From NCBI GenBank assembly GCA_035640475.1, contig DASQWC010000180.1, positions 1-40,197 on the forward strand: DNA of 40,197 nt. Direction: 5' to 3'. The notes beneath the pieces were generated by a model that saw nothing but the letters and a program-made list of their open reading frames with translations, searched no databases and had not been told where the DNA came from. The position numbers and the translations under genes were made by a program. The first letter of the stretch is position 1. The number at the start of each line of letters is the position of its first letter. The stretch comes from DASQWC01 sp035640475. GTDB taxonomy: Bacteria; Actinomycetota; JAICYB01. Positions 7,964 to 15,664 of this stretch are shown here, one piece after another.

Positions 7964-9376
7964 CTACTTCTCGCGGTAAAGACCGCCGCTGCAGTCGAAA
8001 CCCGACATCGGCGATAAGCGCGCGAACTTCCCGCCCTTGACGACCAGATTCACGTTGCACGTCGATGGAATCTTCGTTCCCGTGCGATGGGGCGCGTGAA
8101 TGCCGTTGCCTCCCCATTCCGCCGTGGACTTCAACGCCGCAATGACTTTCGCACGCGTGAGGTCGGGCCCGATCTGCGTCGCGAGCTTCTGGAACAGCCG
8201 GAAGGCCGACCAGGCGTGGATGCCGAAGTAGTCGGGGACGGCTCCCGGCGCCGCCCGCTGCAGCCAATCCACGTACAGCTTCATCTCCGGAATGGACGAC
8301 GCCTCCTCGAGCATCGCCGTATTGATGAAGACCGTTGATCCCTCCACGACATTCGACTCCGAGAGGTAGCCGGGGTCGTAAGCCACCGAGTCCCAGTCGC
8401 GCACTTTCGGCACGTAACCCTGTTGCCGCATCGACTTCTGCAGCCGCACGAGGCTCTGGTAGTCGGAGACCATCGTCACGTACTGGACGCCCCGATCTCG
8501 CATGTCCTGAACGAAACGCGTGTAGTTCGCCTCGAGCACCTGCACTTCGGCTTCGTAGATGAAGCGATACCCGATCGATTCCCATGCGGCCTTACGGGCG
8601 ACCGCGTTCGTCTTCGTGACGGCCTGATTCAGCCAGAGAATCGCCGCCTTCTTGATGACGTCCGGATGCTTCTCGGCGATGTACTTCGCCGGGCTCAAGC
8701 CGATCGCCGGGCCCGAGCTCGGGAACATCGGGAACGTGTTCGGCGCGTCGTACTTGAGCCGGTTGGTCGTGATGGCGGTCATGTCCGGGATCCCGCATTC
8801 GCGGCCGGGGGCCGCGCTCCCCTCGTCAAACGCCGACATGGAGCCGACCACCGCGAACGCTCGCTGACACGCGTCGATCATCGCCGCACGGTTGCCGCCC
8901 GCATCCGTCTTGGTGTCGAGCGGCAGAAGCTCGATCTGCCGTCCGCAGATGCCGCCCTGGCTGTTGATGTACGTCGTCGCGGCGCGGGCGGCTTGGTGTG
9001 CCGACTCAAAGAGCCCGGGCTGGATGCCGCTGATGTCGGCGAGGGTTGCGACCGTGATCTTGTTCGGGGTCACGCCCGTATCCGTCGCCTTGGATGCCTT
9101 CGCACACGACGCCGCGCCGCCGTCGGATGCTCCCTGGGCCGCCGGCCCCCCGCCGGTCGTCCGGCCGCCTCCGGAAGCAGCGTTCGATCCGGAGCCGAGG
9201 CCGCCGCCGCCTCCACCGGTTCCGTCGACGCTTCCGATCGACCCTGCGGCGGCCGTGCCCCCGCGGCGGCTGAGGGCCGCAATCAAGTCGGCGCGCTCCT
9301 GATCGGACAGCATCGACCCGCACGAGGTGCACACCGCAACGATTGCGACGGTCGCCGCAACCAAACGTCCCCGCAA
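7964..9376 (-). CDS. Branched-chain-amino-acid-type ABC substrate-binding lipoprotein (orphan)
   Basis: Extracellular solute-binding protein of the LivJ-like (Peripla_BP_6) class. A signal sequence (RGRLVAATVAIVAV) ends in the lipobox-like CTSC, followed by a long low-complexity Gly/Ala/Ser linker, and then the binding domain from about VTPNKITVATLADI. The binding domain carries four or more cysteines. The frame stays open to 9496, but residues before the signal peptide look untranslated. I chose the TTG at 9376 because it gives an 18-residue lipoprotein signal. A GTG at 9424 is an alternative. No permease or ATPase gene of this transporter type is nearby. Its TAG stop abuts that of the P450 gene. 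In steroid degraders such proteins sometimes bind sterol fragments or acids, but the ligand cannot be read here. Confidence 0.82.
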   Translation of the reverse strand: MRGRLVAATVAIVAVCTSCGSMLSDQERADLIAALSRRGGTAAAGSIGSVDGTGGGGGGLGSGSNAASGGGRTTGGGPAAQGASDGGAASCAKASKATDTGVTPNKITVATLADISGIQPGLFESAHQAARAATTYINSQGGICGRQIELLPLDTKTDAGGNRAAMIDACQRAFAVVGSMSAFDEGSAAPGRECGIPDMTAITTNRLKYDAPNTFPMFPSSGPAIGLSPAKYIAEKHPDVIKKAAILWLNQAVTKTNAVARKAAWESIGYRFIYEAEVQVLEANYTRFVQDMRDRGVQYVTMVSDYQSLVRLQKSMRQQGYVPKVRDWDSVAYDPGYLSESNVVEGSTVFINTAMLEEASSIPEMKLYVDWLQRAAPGAVPDYFGIHAWSAFRLFQKLATQIGPDLTRAKVIAALKSTAEWGGNGIHAPHRTGTKIPSTCNVNLVVKGGKFARLSPMSGFDCSGGLYREK

Positions 9377-9458
9377 CCCTGAGATACGGCGGATCTCGCC
9401 CTCCCCGGCTCGTCCGTCAACCACTCTAGTCTCGGCTTGCGTTCCGGAAGCGAGGATA

Positions 9459-9473
9459 AGAAACTGCGTTTCT
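9459..9473. promoter_or_regulatory. Inverted repeat AGAAAC-TGC-GTTTCT in a divergent intergenic region
   Basis: A perfect 6-bp inverted repeat with a 3-bp spacer lies between the divergent lipoprotein genes, about 22 bp before the ATG at 9496. It could be an operator for either gene. No matching copy was noticed elsewhere in the window. A TANNNT hexamer (TAGAGT, 9428-9423 on the minus strand) may serve the substrate-binding-protein gene. Confidence 0.35.
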
Positions 9474-9495
9474 CTTGAGCACCGGGGAGAGCTCA

Positions 9496-10932
9496 ATGTC
9501 CGCCCATCGGCGCCCCTTGCGCGTCGTGGTCGCCGCGGTCGTCCTTCTGGTGTCGCAAGCCGTCATCTTGCGCGCCGAAGCGGCGCCGTCCGTCTATGCG
9601 GGTCCCGTTCCGCGAGCCAAGTGCGGCCCCGGCTCCCTCCCGGAGACCGGCCGTCAAGGCCGCGTGTCACAAAAGGACGTCGACAGCGGGCGGGCCGGCC
9701 GCGGCTACACCTGCAACACGAAGCTGCTTTCTCGTTTTGGAGACGAAACCGGGGGCTACCGCGTCTATCGCTACGTCGACTCGGCCGGCCACGTGTGCGG
9801 GTACTACGACTCGACCCTTCTCTTCCCAACCGACCTGCCCGAACAGGCCGCAACACTGACGGGCGTGTACGTCCTGGACATGAAGGACCCCCGTCGTCCC
9901 GTGAAGACGGACAACCTGCTCACACCGGCCATGCAGTCGCCGCACGAGTCGCTGAGCTTGAACTACAAGCGCGGACTCCTCGCAGCGACGATGGGGAACG
10001 CGCTCACGGCACCCGGCTTCTTCGACGTCTACGACATCAGCAAAGACTGTCTGCATCCCACGCTGCTCTCGAGCACCCCCGTTGCGTTCCTCGGCCATGA
10101 AGGCAGCTTCGCTCCGGACGGCAACACGTTCTACGCGGCGTCCACGGCGGGACAGACGCTCGTGGCGATCGACACGAGCAACCCCTCGGCGCCGGCGCCG
10201 GTCTGGGAGCTGACCAACGTCGTCATCCACGGGCTCAACGTCAGCTACGACGGAAACCGCGTCTACGCGGCCAATATCGGAGATCCCGGGCTCACGATCT
10301 TCGACACGACGCAGATCCAACAGCGCGTGCCGAACCCAGAGGTTCCCGTGATCACGCACTTGACGTGGCCGGAGGTGAGCATTCCGCAGACGGCGATCCC
10401 GGTGACGATCAGAGGGCACCGTTACCTCGTTGAGGTCGACGAGTTTGCCGGTGGAACGACGCCGAGTGCCGAGCCGACGGCCCCGGTCGGCGCGGCGCGG
10501 ATCATCGACATCGCCAACGATCGAAAGCCTCGGGTCGTGTCGAACATCAGGCTCGAGGTCCACACGCAACGGGCGCGCGACTCCGACCAGATGAACGATC
10601 CCGGGGCCGAAAGCTCGTTACAGGGATACGCCGGCCACTACTGCGCCGTTCCGCAGCGCCGGGAGCCGGGCATCGTCGCGTGCAGCTTCATCCTGTCGGG
10701 ACTTCGCATCTTCGACATCCGCGATCCGATCCGTCCGCGCGAGATCGCGTACTACAACGCGCCGCGGCCCGGACGGCAGGCGACGAGCTACGCGATGTCG
10801 GCTCCGGCGATCGTGCCGGAGCGCGGGGAGATTTGGTATTCGGACGGCAATCTCGGCTTCTACGCCGTCAAGGTCACCAACGGAGTCTGGCCGTTTAGGA
10901 AGTTCAGGATGGAGCGGAGCGACTCCTTGTGA
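9496..10932 (+). CDS. Secreted LVIVD-repeat (beta-propeller) protein
   Basis: 478 residues from the ATG at 9496, preceded by GGGGAGAG at a workable distance; an in-frame TTG at 9475 is less likely. A Sec signal peptide (RPLRVVVAAVVLLVSQAVILRAEA) ends near residue 30. The mature part has repeated beta-propeller strands: VYVLDMKDPRRP, FDVYDISKDC, LVAIDTSNPSAP, LTIFDTTQIQ, ARIIDIANDRKP and LRIFDIRDPIRP. These are LVIVD-type repeats, usually found in exported proteins of unknown function. The last codons (FRMERSDSL) and the TGA stop lie inside a 34-bp repeat shared with 37551-37584. The 3' end overlaps the convergent ipdC gene by 29 bp. No enzymatic residues are recognisable. Confidence 0.85.
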   Translation: MSAHRRPLRVVVAAVVLLVSQAVILRAEAAPSVYAGPVPRAKCGPGSLPETGRQGRVSQKDVDSGRAGRGYTCNTKLLSRFGDETGGYRVYRYVDSAGHVCGYYDSTLLFPTDLPEQAATLTGVYVLDMKDPRRPVKTDNLLTPAMQSPHESLSLNYKRGLLAATMGNALTAPGFFDVYDISKDCLHPTLLSSTPVAFLGHEGSFAPDGNTFYAASTAGQTLVAIDTSNPSAPAPVWELTNVVIHGLNVSYDGNRVYAANIGDPGLTIFDTTQIQQRVPNPEVPVITHLTWPEVSIPQTAIPVTIRGHRYLVEVDEFAGGTTPSAEPTAPVGAARIIDIANDRKPRVVSNIRLEVHTQRARDSDQMNDPGAESSLQGYAGHYCAVPQRREPGIVACSFILSGLRIFDIRDPIRPREIAYYNAPRPGRQATSYAMSAPAIVPERGEIWYSDGNLGFYAVKVTNGVWPFRKFRMERSDSL

Positions 10933-10936
10933 CTGG
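10903..10936 (+). repeat. 34-bp dispersed repeat, copy A (inverted relative to copy B)
   Basis: These 34 bases match the reverse complement of 37551-37584 at 33 of 34 positions. The difference is G at 10917 where copy B has the equivalent of T. The repeat contains GGAG and CTCC ends around GCGGAGCGA, so it can form a short hairpin. It supplies the last codons and the TGA stop of the LVIVD gene on the plus strand (10930-10932). It also supplies the last codons and the TGA stop of ipdC on the minus strand (10906-10904). Confidence 0.85.
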
Positions 10937-11974
10937 AGTAAGGCGGCCGAGCACCGCCTCGGCCTCTTTGACGATCCGCTCGATCACCTCGGCAACCGTC
11001 GGGAGGTCGTCGATCACGCCGACGACCTGGCCCGAAGCCATCACGCCGAAGTCAAGGTTGCCCTCGACCATCGCCGCACGCAGCAGCATCGGCGTGTTCG
11101 CAGCCATCAGCATCTGCCCGAACGACAGCTCGTAGTTCCGCCGCATCGCCAGGCCTTCGCGAAGCATGTCCGTCCAGCGTGCGTTGGCGTACCGCTTGTA
11201 CGCCCAAGCGTTCCGGAGGGCGCGCAGCAGCGTGCGCACACGGCCGGCGCGCTCGAGCTCGTCGACGAACGTCGTCCGGAGCACGCGGTGCGGGAAGCCG
11301 TCGACCTTCATGGTCACAAGCGTGTCGAAGACCGTCTGCGAGAGATAGAACTCCTTGACCGAATCGGGGACGGTGCTCTCTTTCGTCAGGAGGAACCGAG
11401 TGCCCATCGCGATGCCGTCGGCGCCGTAGGCAAGCGCCGCAACCAAGCCGCGGCCGTCGAAGAAGCCGCCCGCGGCGATGACCGGCACGTCGACCGCGTC
11501 GACGACCTGCGGGAGCAGCAGCGTGGTGGGAACCGAGCCGGTGTGCCCGCCTCCCTCGCCGCCTTGCACCAGGACGGCGTCGACGCCCATCTCCGCGACC
11601 TTCTCCGCGTGGCGCTTGGCGCCGATCGACGGAATCACGATCACCCCGCCGTCGCGGAGACGCGCAACGAGATCGGCGCGCGGCGCCATCGCGAACGATG
11701 CCACTTTGACCCGCTCGGAGATGAGGAGCTCGACGCGCTCGTCGATGTCCGGCGAGTCGGTGCGGAGGTTCACGCCGAACACGTGGGGCGTCTTGTCCTT
11801 CATCTCGGTGACGGCCGCCCGCAGCTCGGCGATGTTCATCGTCGCCGAGGCGAGGATCCCGAGCCCGCCGGCATTGGAGGTGGAGGCGGCGAGGCGCGGT
11901 CCGGCGACCCAGCCCATACCCGTCTGGACGATCGGATGCCGGACACCCAGCAGATCCGTCAGGCGCGTCTTCAC
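10904..11974 (-). CDS. ipdC: IpdC-like flavin-dependent enzyme (nitronate monooxygenase family)
   Basis: 356-residue TIM-barrel FMN protein. It has N-terminal GVRHPIVQTGMGWVAG, the family signature QGGEGGGHTG and the phosphate-binding PVIAAGGFFDGRG. Its place directly after ipdA and ipdB, with a 4-bp GTGA overlap, matches the mycobacterial ipdAB-ipdC order. IpdC is needed there for degrading the methylhexahydroindanedione propionate (C/D-ring) part of steroids and, from memory, has been described as a reductase in that pathway. A true nitronate monooxygenase is the alternative by sequence alone, but context argues against it. The start is GTG. The last residues (TPVTRSRSAPS) come from the 34-bp repeat, so the native C-terminus may have been altered. 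Confidence 0.85.
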   Translation of the reverse strand: MKTRLTDLLGVRHPIVQTGMGWVAGPRLAASTSNAGGLGILASATMNIAELRAAVTEMKDKTPHVFGVNLRTDSPDIDERVELLISERVKVASFAMAPRADLVARLRDGGVIVIPSIGAKRHAEKVAEMGVDAVLVQGGEGGGHTGSVPTTLLLPQVVDAVDVPVIAAGGFFDGRGLVAALAYGADGIAMGTRFLLTKESTVPDSVKEFYLSQTVFDTLVTMKVDGFPHRVLRTTFVDELERAGRVRTLLRALRNAWAYKRYANARWTDMLREGLAMRRNYELSFGQMLMAANTPMLLRAAMVEGNLDFGVMASGQVVGVIDDLPTVAEVIERIVKEAEAVLGRLTPVTRSRSAPS

Positions 11975-12657
11975 AGCTCGGCCTTGCGGCGGTCGTCCGG
12001 ATCGAGGACCTCGCGAATGAGGCGCAGCTCTTCTTCGGTGGGGTCGCGCGTCATGTCATCGCCGCCGGTCAGGTCGAATCCGGTGTTCTCGCGCACTTCG
12101 TCGATCCTCACACCGGGATGGAGCGATCGAACGCGCATGGAGCCGTTCGGTGTCTCGAAGTCGAAGACGCCGAGATTCGTGATGACGAACTTCGGAAGGC
12201 CCCCGCGGTCGGTGCCGACGCCTGAGACGAAATCGACCTTGTCGACGAACACGCGCGGTGAGTGCTTCGGCACCCAGTAGCTCGTCGCGTGATTGACGGT
12301 GTTGCCCGGCGCGCCGCGGGAGCCGATCACCTGCACCTTGGGCTTGGCGTGGTCGCCGATCGACGAGAGGTTCATGTTGCCGAAACGGTCGATCTGCACC
12401 GGCATCATGAACACGTGCCTGCGGCCCGACGAGAGCAGGTCGAAGACGTAGCGAAACGGGAACCACGCCTCGACATCGCCATCGGTGGTCAGCGCACGGG
12501 CCTCGCCGTCGGTGAGGACGATGTCCGGCTCGAACGTGAGGCGGGCAAGGCGCGCGGCTATCGGCGGGATGATCCCGAATGGACTGACGAGGATCTCGCC
12601 AGAGCCGCGCAGCGCTTCGGCGCACGCGACGACGCAGTGTTCGTCACGCGTGATCAC
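11971..12657 (-). CDS. ipdB: IpdB, beta subunit of the steroid ring-opening hydrolase
   Basis: 228 residues from a GTG that overlaps the ipdA stop by 4 bp; upstream in-frame sequence to 12768 is only a shadow of ipdA. It belongs to the class I CoA-transferase beta-subunit fold (ILVSPFGIIPPIAARLARLT, DIVLTDGEA, QIDRFGNMNLSSIG, GAPGNTVNHATSYWV). The SENG-type motif that carries the catalytic glutamate in true CoA-transferases is absent. As established for mycobacterial IpdAB, this points to a CoA-thioester ring-cleaving hydrolase, acting on the last carbocyclic ring of the steroid (COCHEA-CoA), rather than a transferase. It should form a heterodimeric or heterotetrameric complex with IpdA in the cytoplasm. 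Confidence 0.88.
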   Translation of the reverse strand: MITRDEHCVVACAEALRGSGEILVSPFGIIPPIAARLARLTFEPDIVLTDGEARALTTDGDVEAWFPFRYVFDLLSSGRRHVFMMPVQIDRFGNMNLSSIGDHAKPKVQVIGSRGAPGNTVNHATSYWVPKHSPRVFVDKVDFVSGVGTDRGGLPKFVITNLGVFDFETPNGSMRVRSLHPGVRIDEVRENTGFDLTGGDDMTRDPTEEELRLIREVLDPDDRRKAEL

Positions 12658-13460
12658 GGAAGTGGTTCCACGTATGTCGCGGCGAACTTCGCCCACTCCT
12701 CGGGGTCGGCGGCCGCCTTCGCGTACTCGTTCTGGACGGCTTCGTCCCGATCGTAGTCGGGGACGCACGACGTGAAGTGCGCTCCGCGAGGAGCCTCGAT
12801 TACCCCGTCGACGAAGATGCGCGAGATCCGGAGCGTGTGGATCGAGCCCTCCGTGAATGTGTCGACGACTTTCTCACACGAAACAAAGGCTTGCTTCGCC
12901 GCCATGCAGAAGAGGTCGTCGAAATAGACGTCCGGGCCGAGGTACTGCGCGTTCCCCTTCGCGTCGGCACGGTTCATGTGGACGAACGCCACGTCGAGCG
13001 ACAGCGGCGGCATCGCCACGACCTCTGTTCCGTCGTACGGGGAGGCGATCGTCTTCAGCTCCGGGTTGGTCGTCACGACGTCGGAGCCGAGGCCGGCGCG
13101 CGTCGGCATGAACGGGAGCCGGTTGGCCGCGGCGTACAAGCCCCACTGGAACATGCCCTCGTCGAGCTCCATGACCTCGATCTCGCCGTTCTGCCGCGCG
13201 GCGCGGAAGTGCGGCTCCAGCGGAATCGAATCCATCGTCACGAAGCCGAAGATGAGCTTGCGCACCTTCTTGTAGGCGCACAGCAGGCCGACGTCCGGGC
13301 CCCCATAGGACACGACGGTCAAATCCTTTACTGGTGAGCGGCACAAGGCGCGGACGAGCGCCATGGGCTTGCGTCGCGATCCCCAGCCGCCGATGCCGAT
13401 CGTCATGCCGTCGCGCACGTGCGCGACGGCATCGTCGATCGACATCCGCTTGTCGGTCAT
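12654..13460 (-). CDS. ipdA: IpdA, alpha subunit of the steroid ring-opening hydrolase
   Basis: 268 residues with CoA-transferase alpha-subunit features: the early GMTIGIGGWGSRRKPMAL glycine loop, the LTVVSYGGPDVGLL strand, and the ELDEGMFQWGL segment. From memory, a glutamate in the A subunit is catalytic in mycobacterial IpdAB; Glu101 in ELDEG is the candidate here. IpdAB hydrolytically opens the final ring of cholesterol-type steroids, leaving an acyl-CoA for beta-oxidation. The ATG overlaps the stop of the upstream CPBP gene (ATGA) and its own stop overlaps ipdB (GTGA). It is thus fixed within the echA20-CPBP-ipdA-ipdB-ipdC chain. Confidence 0.88.
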   Translation of the reverse strand: MTDKRMSIDDAVAHVRDGMTIGIGGWGSRRKPMALVRALCRSPVKDLTVVSYGGPDVGLLCAYKKVRKLIFGFVTMDSIPLEPHFRAARQNGEIEVMELDEGMFQWGLYAAANRLPFMPTRAGLGSDVVTTNPELKTIASPYDGTEVVAMPPLSLDVAFVHMNRADAKGNAQYLGPDVYFDDLFCMAAKQAFVSCEKVVDTFTEGSIHTLRISRIFVDGVIEAPRGAHFTSCVPDYDRDEAVQNEYAKAAADPEEWAKFAATYVEPLP

Positions 13461-14122
13461 GGTCTGTAGAGGGCCAGGATGAACAAAGCATTACCGACGT
13501 AGTGCAAGGCCGCGCCGGGCCAGATCGAACCGAGCCACCAACGCAGCAAGCCAAGCGCGATCCCGAACGGGATGATCGAAGGGATCGTCCGCCACTGCTG
13601 CAGGTGGTACAGACCAAACAGCACACCAGTCACGACGGGCGCGGCCACAGTTATGCGTGGAAGGAGAAAGCCGCGAAAGAACGCCTCCTCGACTGCAACT
13701 GTGACCGGGTAACGGACGATGAGCTCGAAGGCGAGGATCGCCGCGGTGACGGTGCCGGCTTCATATGACGAACCGCTGCCCGAGGAGTCGAGGCTTCGCA
13801 GTCCGGGAATGGAGCTCCATGCGAACGACAGCAGGACCATGGCTATGATCCCCGGGATCGCCACTCGGGCACGCCGAGATCGCGGTTGAGCACGCGCAGG
13901 GACGAGGCCGGTATCGCGCAGGTCTGCGCTCCGTGACTCGAACAGACGAACCGCAAGGATCAATATCGCCATCGTCGCGACCTTCCAGCCGATGATGGCG
14001 AAAGAAGAAGGAAAACTCGGATACCGGAAGAGTCCCACGGGCAACCCCGCGACACCCGCGATGGTCGTGATCCCAAGCGCGCGAGGGATCGGATATGTGG
14101 CTCGACGAGCTTCGGTGTCCAA
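13457..14122 (-). CDS. CPBP-family intramembrane metalloprotease inside the ipd operon
   Basis: 221 residues with several hydrophobic segments (near 15-32, 41-60, 88-104, 124-140, 158-172, 184-203). All CPBP (Abi/Rce1-like) motifs are present: EExxxR as E145-E146 and R150 in VEEAFFRG, FxxxH as FGLYH with His173, and HxxxN as His207-Asn211. It should be an active intramembrane glutamate protease or a related membrane protein. The start is TTG at 14122, five bases after the echA20 stop. Its end overlaps ipdA by 4 bp. I know of no CPBP protein in the mycobacterial ipd clusters, so this is an unusual passenger. Its target is unknown; prenyl-protein processing, self-immunity and membrane-regulator cleavage are all possible. 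Confidence 0.82.
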   Translation of the reverse strand: MDTEARRATYPIPRALGITTIAGVAGLPVGLFRYPSFPSSFAIIGWKVATMAILILAVRLFESRSADLRDTGLVPARAQPRSRRARVAIPGIIAMVLLSFAWSSIPGLRSLDSSGSGSSYEAGTVTAAILAFELIVRYPVTVAVEEAFFRGFLLPRITVAAPVVTGVLFGLYHLQQWRTIPSIIPFGIALGLLRWWLGSIWPGAALHYVGNALFILALYRP

Positions 14123-14127
14123 ACCGC

Positions 14128-14874
14128 TCAGGACTCGCGTTTCTCCACGAACTGCTGACGGAGCTCGTCCCCGACGCCGTCCAGGTGCAGCGCGAACGTG
14201 AAGCCCTGCTCGTAGCGGTAGTGGTTGTGCGGCGGCACGGGATCAATCCCGTTGAGGGCTTCCTTCGCGGCGCGAATGACCTTCGGGTGCTTCGCCGCGA
14301 TCGTCCGCGCGACTTCGAGCAGTGCGTTGCGCAGGTCGTCCCGCGGAACAACACGAAGCACCGAACCGAAGTGATGAAGATCGGCGGCTGTCACGTTCTG
14401 TCCCGTGAAGAACATGCCCCGCATGACTTTCTCCGGCACGAGCCGCGCCAGGTGCGTCGCGCCGCCCAGGGCACCACGGTCGACCTCCGGGAGACCGAAG
14501 TACGCGTCGTCCGAAGCGATCACCAGGTCCGCGGCTCCCGCGAGACCGATGCCGCCGCCCAAGCAGAAGCCGTGGACGCCACAAATCGTCGGAACCTCAC
14601 ACTCGTAGATCGCCTTGAATGCGGCGAAGCACCCGCGGTTCACGCCGAGGATGCCTTCGTTGCCGGGCAACGCCTGCACCTCTTTGATGTCGATGCCGGC
14701 GCAGAAGCCGCGGCCTTCGGCCCGGAGGATCACAACGCGCACATCCTCGTCTCGTCCGAACTCCGAGACGGACTCCGCAATCTCGAACCAGTGCGCAACC
14801 TTCGGCGCATTGACTGGAGGCACGTCGATGACGATCTCGGCGATTCCGTCGGAGACGCTGTGCTCGATTCCCAT
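14128..14874 (-). CDS. echA20: EchA20-like steroid ring hydrolase (crotonase fold)
   Basis: 248-residue crotonase-superfamily protein. It keeps the CoA-binding and oxyanion segments RAEGRGFCAGIDIKE and HGFCLGGGIGLAGAAD, followed by ASDDAYFGLPEVDRGALGGATHL. These stretches and RGCFAAFKAIYECEVP match M. tuberculosis EchA20 as I remember it. That enzyme opens the steroid C or D ring of HIEC-CoA hydrolytically, just before IpdAB acts. Being in one overlapping operon with ipdA and ipdB supports the call. The ATG overlaps the stop of the preceding SDR gene by one base (TGATG). A generic enoyl-CoA hydratase is the less likely alternative. Confidence 0.88.
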   Translation of the reverse strand: MGIEHSVSDGIAEIVIDVPPVNAPKVAHWFEIAESVSEFGRDEDVRVVILRAEGRGFCAGIDIKEVQALPGNEGILGVNRGCFAAFKAIYECEVPTICGVHGFCLGGGIGLAGAADLVIASDDAYFGLPEVDRGALGGATHLARLVPEKVMRGMFFTGQNVTAADLHHFGSVLRVVPRDDLRNALLEVARTIAAKHPKVIRAAKEALNGIDPVPPHNHYRYEQGFTFALHLDGVGDELRQQFVEKRES

Positions 14875-15638
14875 CAGAAGTCGCGCAGTGGGTTCTTCCC
14901 GGCCGTAGCTCCGCCGTCGATCACGAAGTCGGCGCCTGTACAGTACGAGCTCTCATCCGACGCAAGAAACACCATGAGCGATGCGATCTCCTCGGGCGTG
15001 CCGATGCGAGGGAGCGGCGTTTTGTCGAACGTCTTGGACAGCTCGTCGTCGGGCTGGTCGAACGGATTGGCCATCTTCGTGTCGATGCCGCCCGGACACA
15101 CGGTGTTCACGCGGATCCCGTACCGTCCGAGCTCGATGGCGGCCGTCTTCGTCATTCCGCGCACTGCGAACTTGCTCGCGCTGTAGCCGATGATGCCGGC
15201 CATGCCTTCGAGGCCCGCATTCGAGGAGGTATTCACGATCGACCCGCCGCCGGCTTCGCGCATCGGCGTGAGCACCGACCGCATGCCGAGGAAGCACCCG
15301 ACCTGATTCACACGAACGACCGCCATGTAGTCGTCGAGCGTGTGGTCACGAAGCAGATTCCAGCGGAGGATGCCGGCGTTGTTGATGAGGACGTTCAGGG
15401 CTCCGAATTCGCCGAGCGTCGTGCGGACGACCTCGTCCCAGGACGCCTCCTCCGTGACGTCGTGATGGGCATACCGGGCGGCTTCGCCGATGTCGTCGGC
15501 GACGGTCTTGCCCTCCTCGTCGAGCACATCGGCGAGGACCACGCGCGCCCCTTCGGAGGCGAATCGCCGCGAGATGGCCTCGCCTTGACCGCGCGCCGCA
15601 CCGGTGACGATCGCGACCTTTCCGTCCAGCCGACCCAC
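14874..15638 (-). CDS. Short-chain dehydrogenase, hydroxysteroid-dehydrogenase-like
   Basis: 254-residue classical SDR. The NAD(P)-binding motif is TGAARGQG (12-19), followed by NNAG at 86-89, and the catalytic residues are Ser139, Tyr152 and Lys156 (YSASK). Asp37 (VVLADV) after the second strand favours NAD(H). The sequence recalls 3-alpha/20-beta-hydroxysteroid dehydrogenases, and the gene heads the echA20-ipd operon. It probably oxidises a hydroxy group on a steroid C/D-ring intermediate. The GTG start is preceded by AAGGAG with a 5-bp gap, a good ribosome-binding site. The shared region upstream holds an operator-like palindrome. The exact substrate is not decidable from sequence. Confidence 0.87.
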   Translation of the reverse strand: MGRLDGKVAIVTGAARGQGEAISRRFASEGARVVLADVLDEEGKTVADDIGEAARYAHHDVTEEASWDEVVRTTLGEFGALNVLINNAGILRWNLLRDHTLDDYMAVVRVNQVGCFLGMRSVLTPMREAGGGSIVNTSSNAGLEGMAGIIGYSASKFAVRGMTKTAAIELGRYGIRVNTVCPGGIDTKMANPFDQPDDELSKTFDKTPLPRIGTPEEIASLMVFLASDESSYCTGADFVIDGGATAGKNPLRDF

Positions 15639-15651
15639 ACGTGCTCCTTGT

Positions 15652-15657
15652 TAGGGT
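15652..15657 (+). promoter_or_regulatory. Probable -10 element (TAGGGT) for a leaderless transcript
   Basis: TAGGGT fits TANNNT and ends 7 nt before the GTG at 15665, the spacing expected for a leaderless actinobacterial mRNA. No Shine-Dalgarno sequence precedes that GTG. The adjoining palindrome at 15671-15687 would then sit just inside the transcript, where a repressor could block elongation. Inferred from position only. Confidence 0.4.
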
Positions 15658-15664
15658 GACCCCC

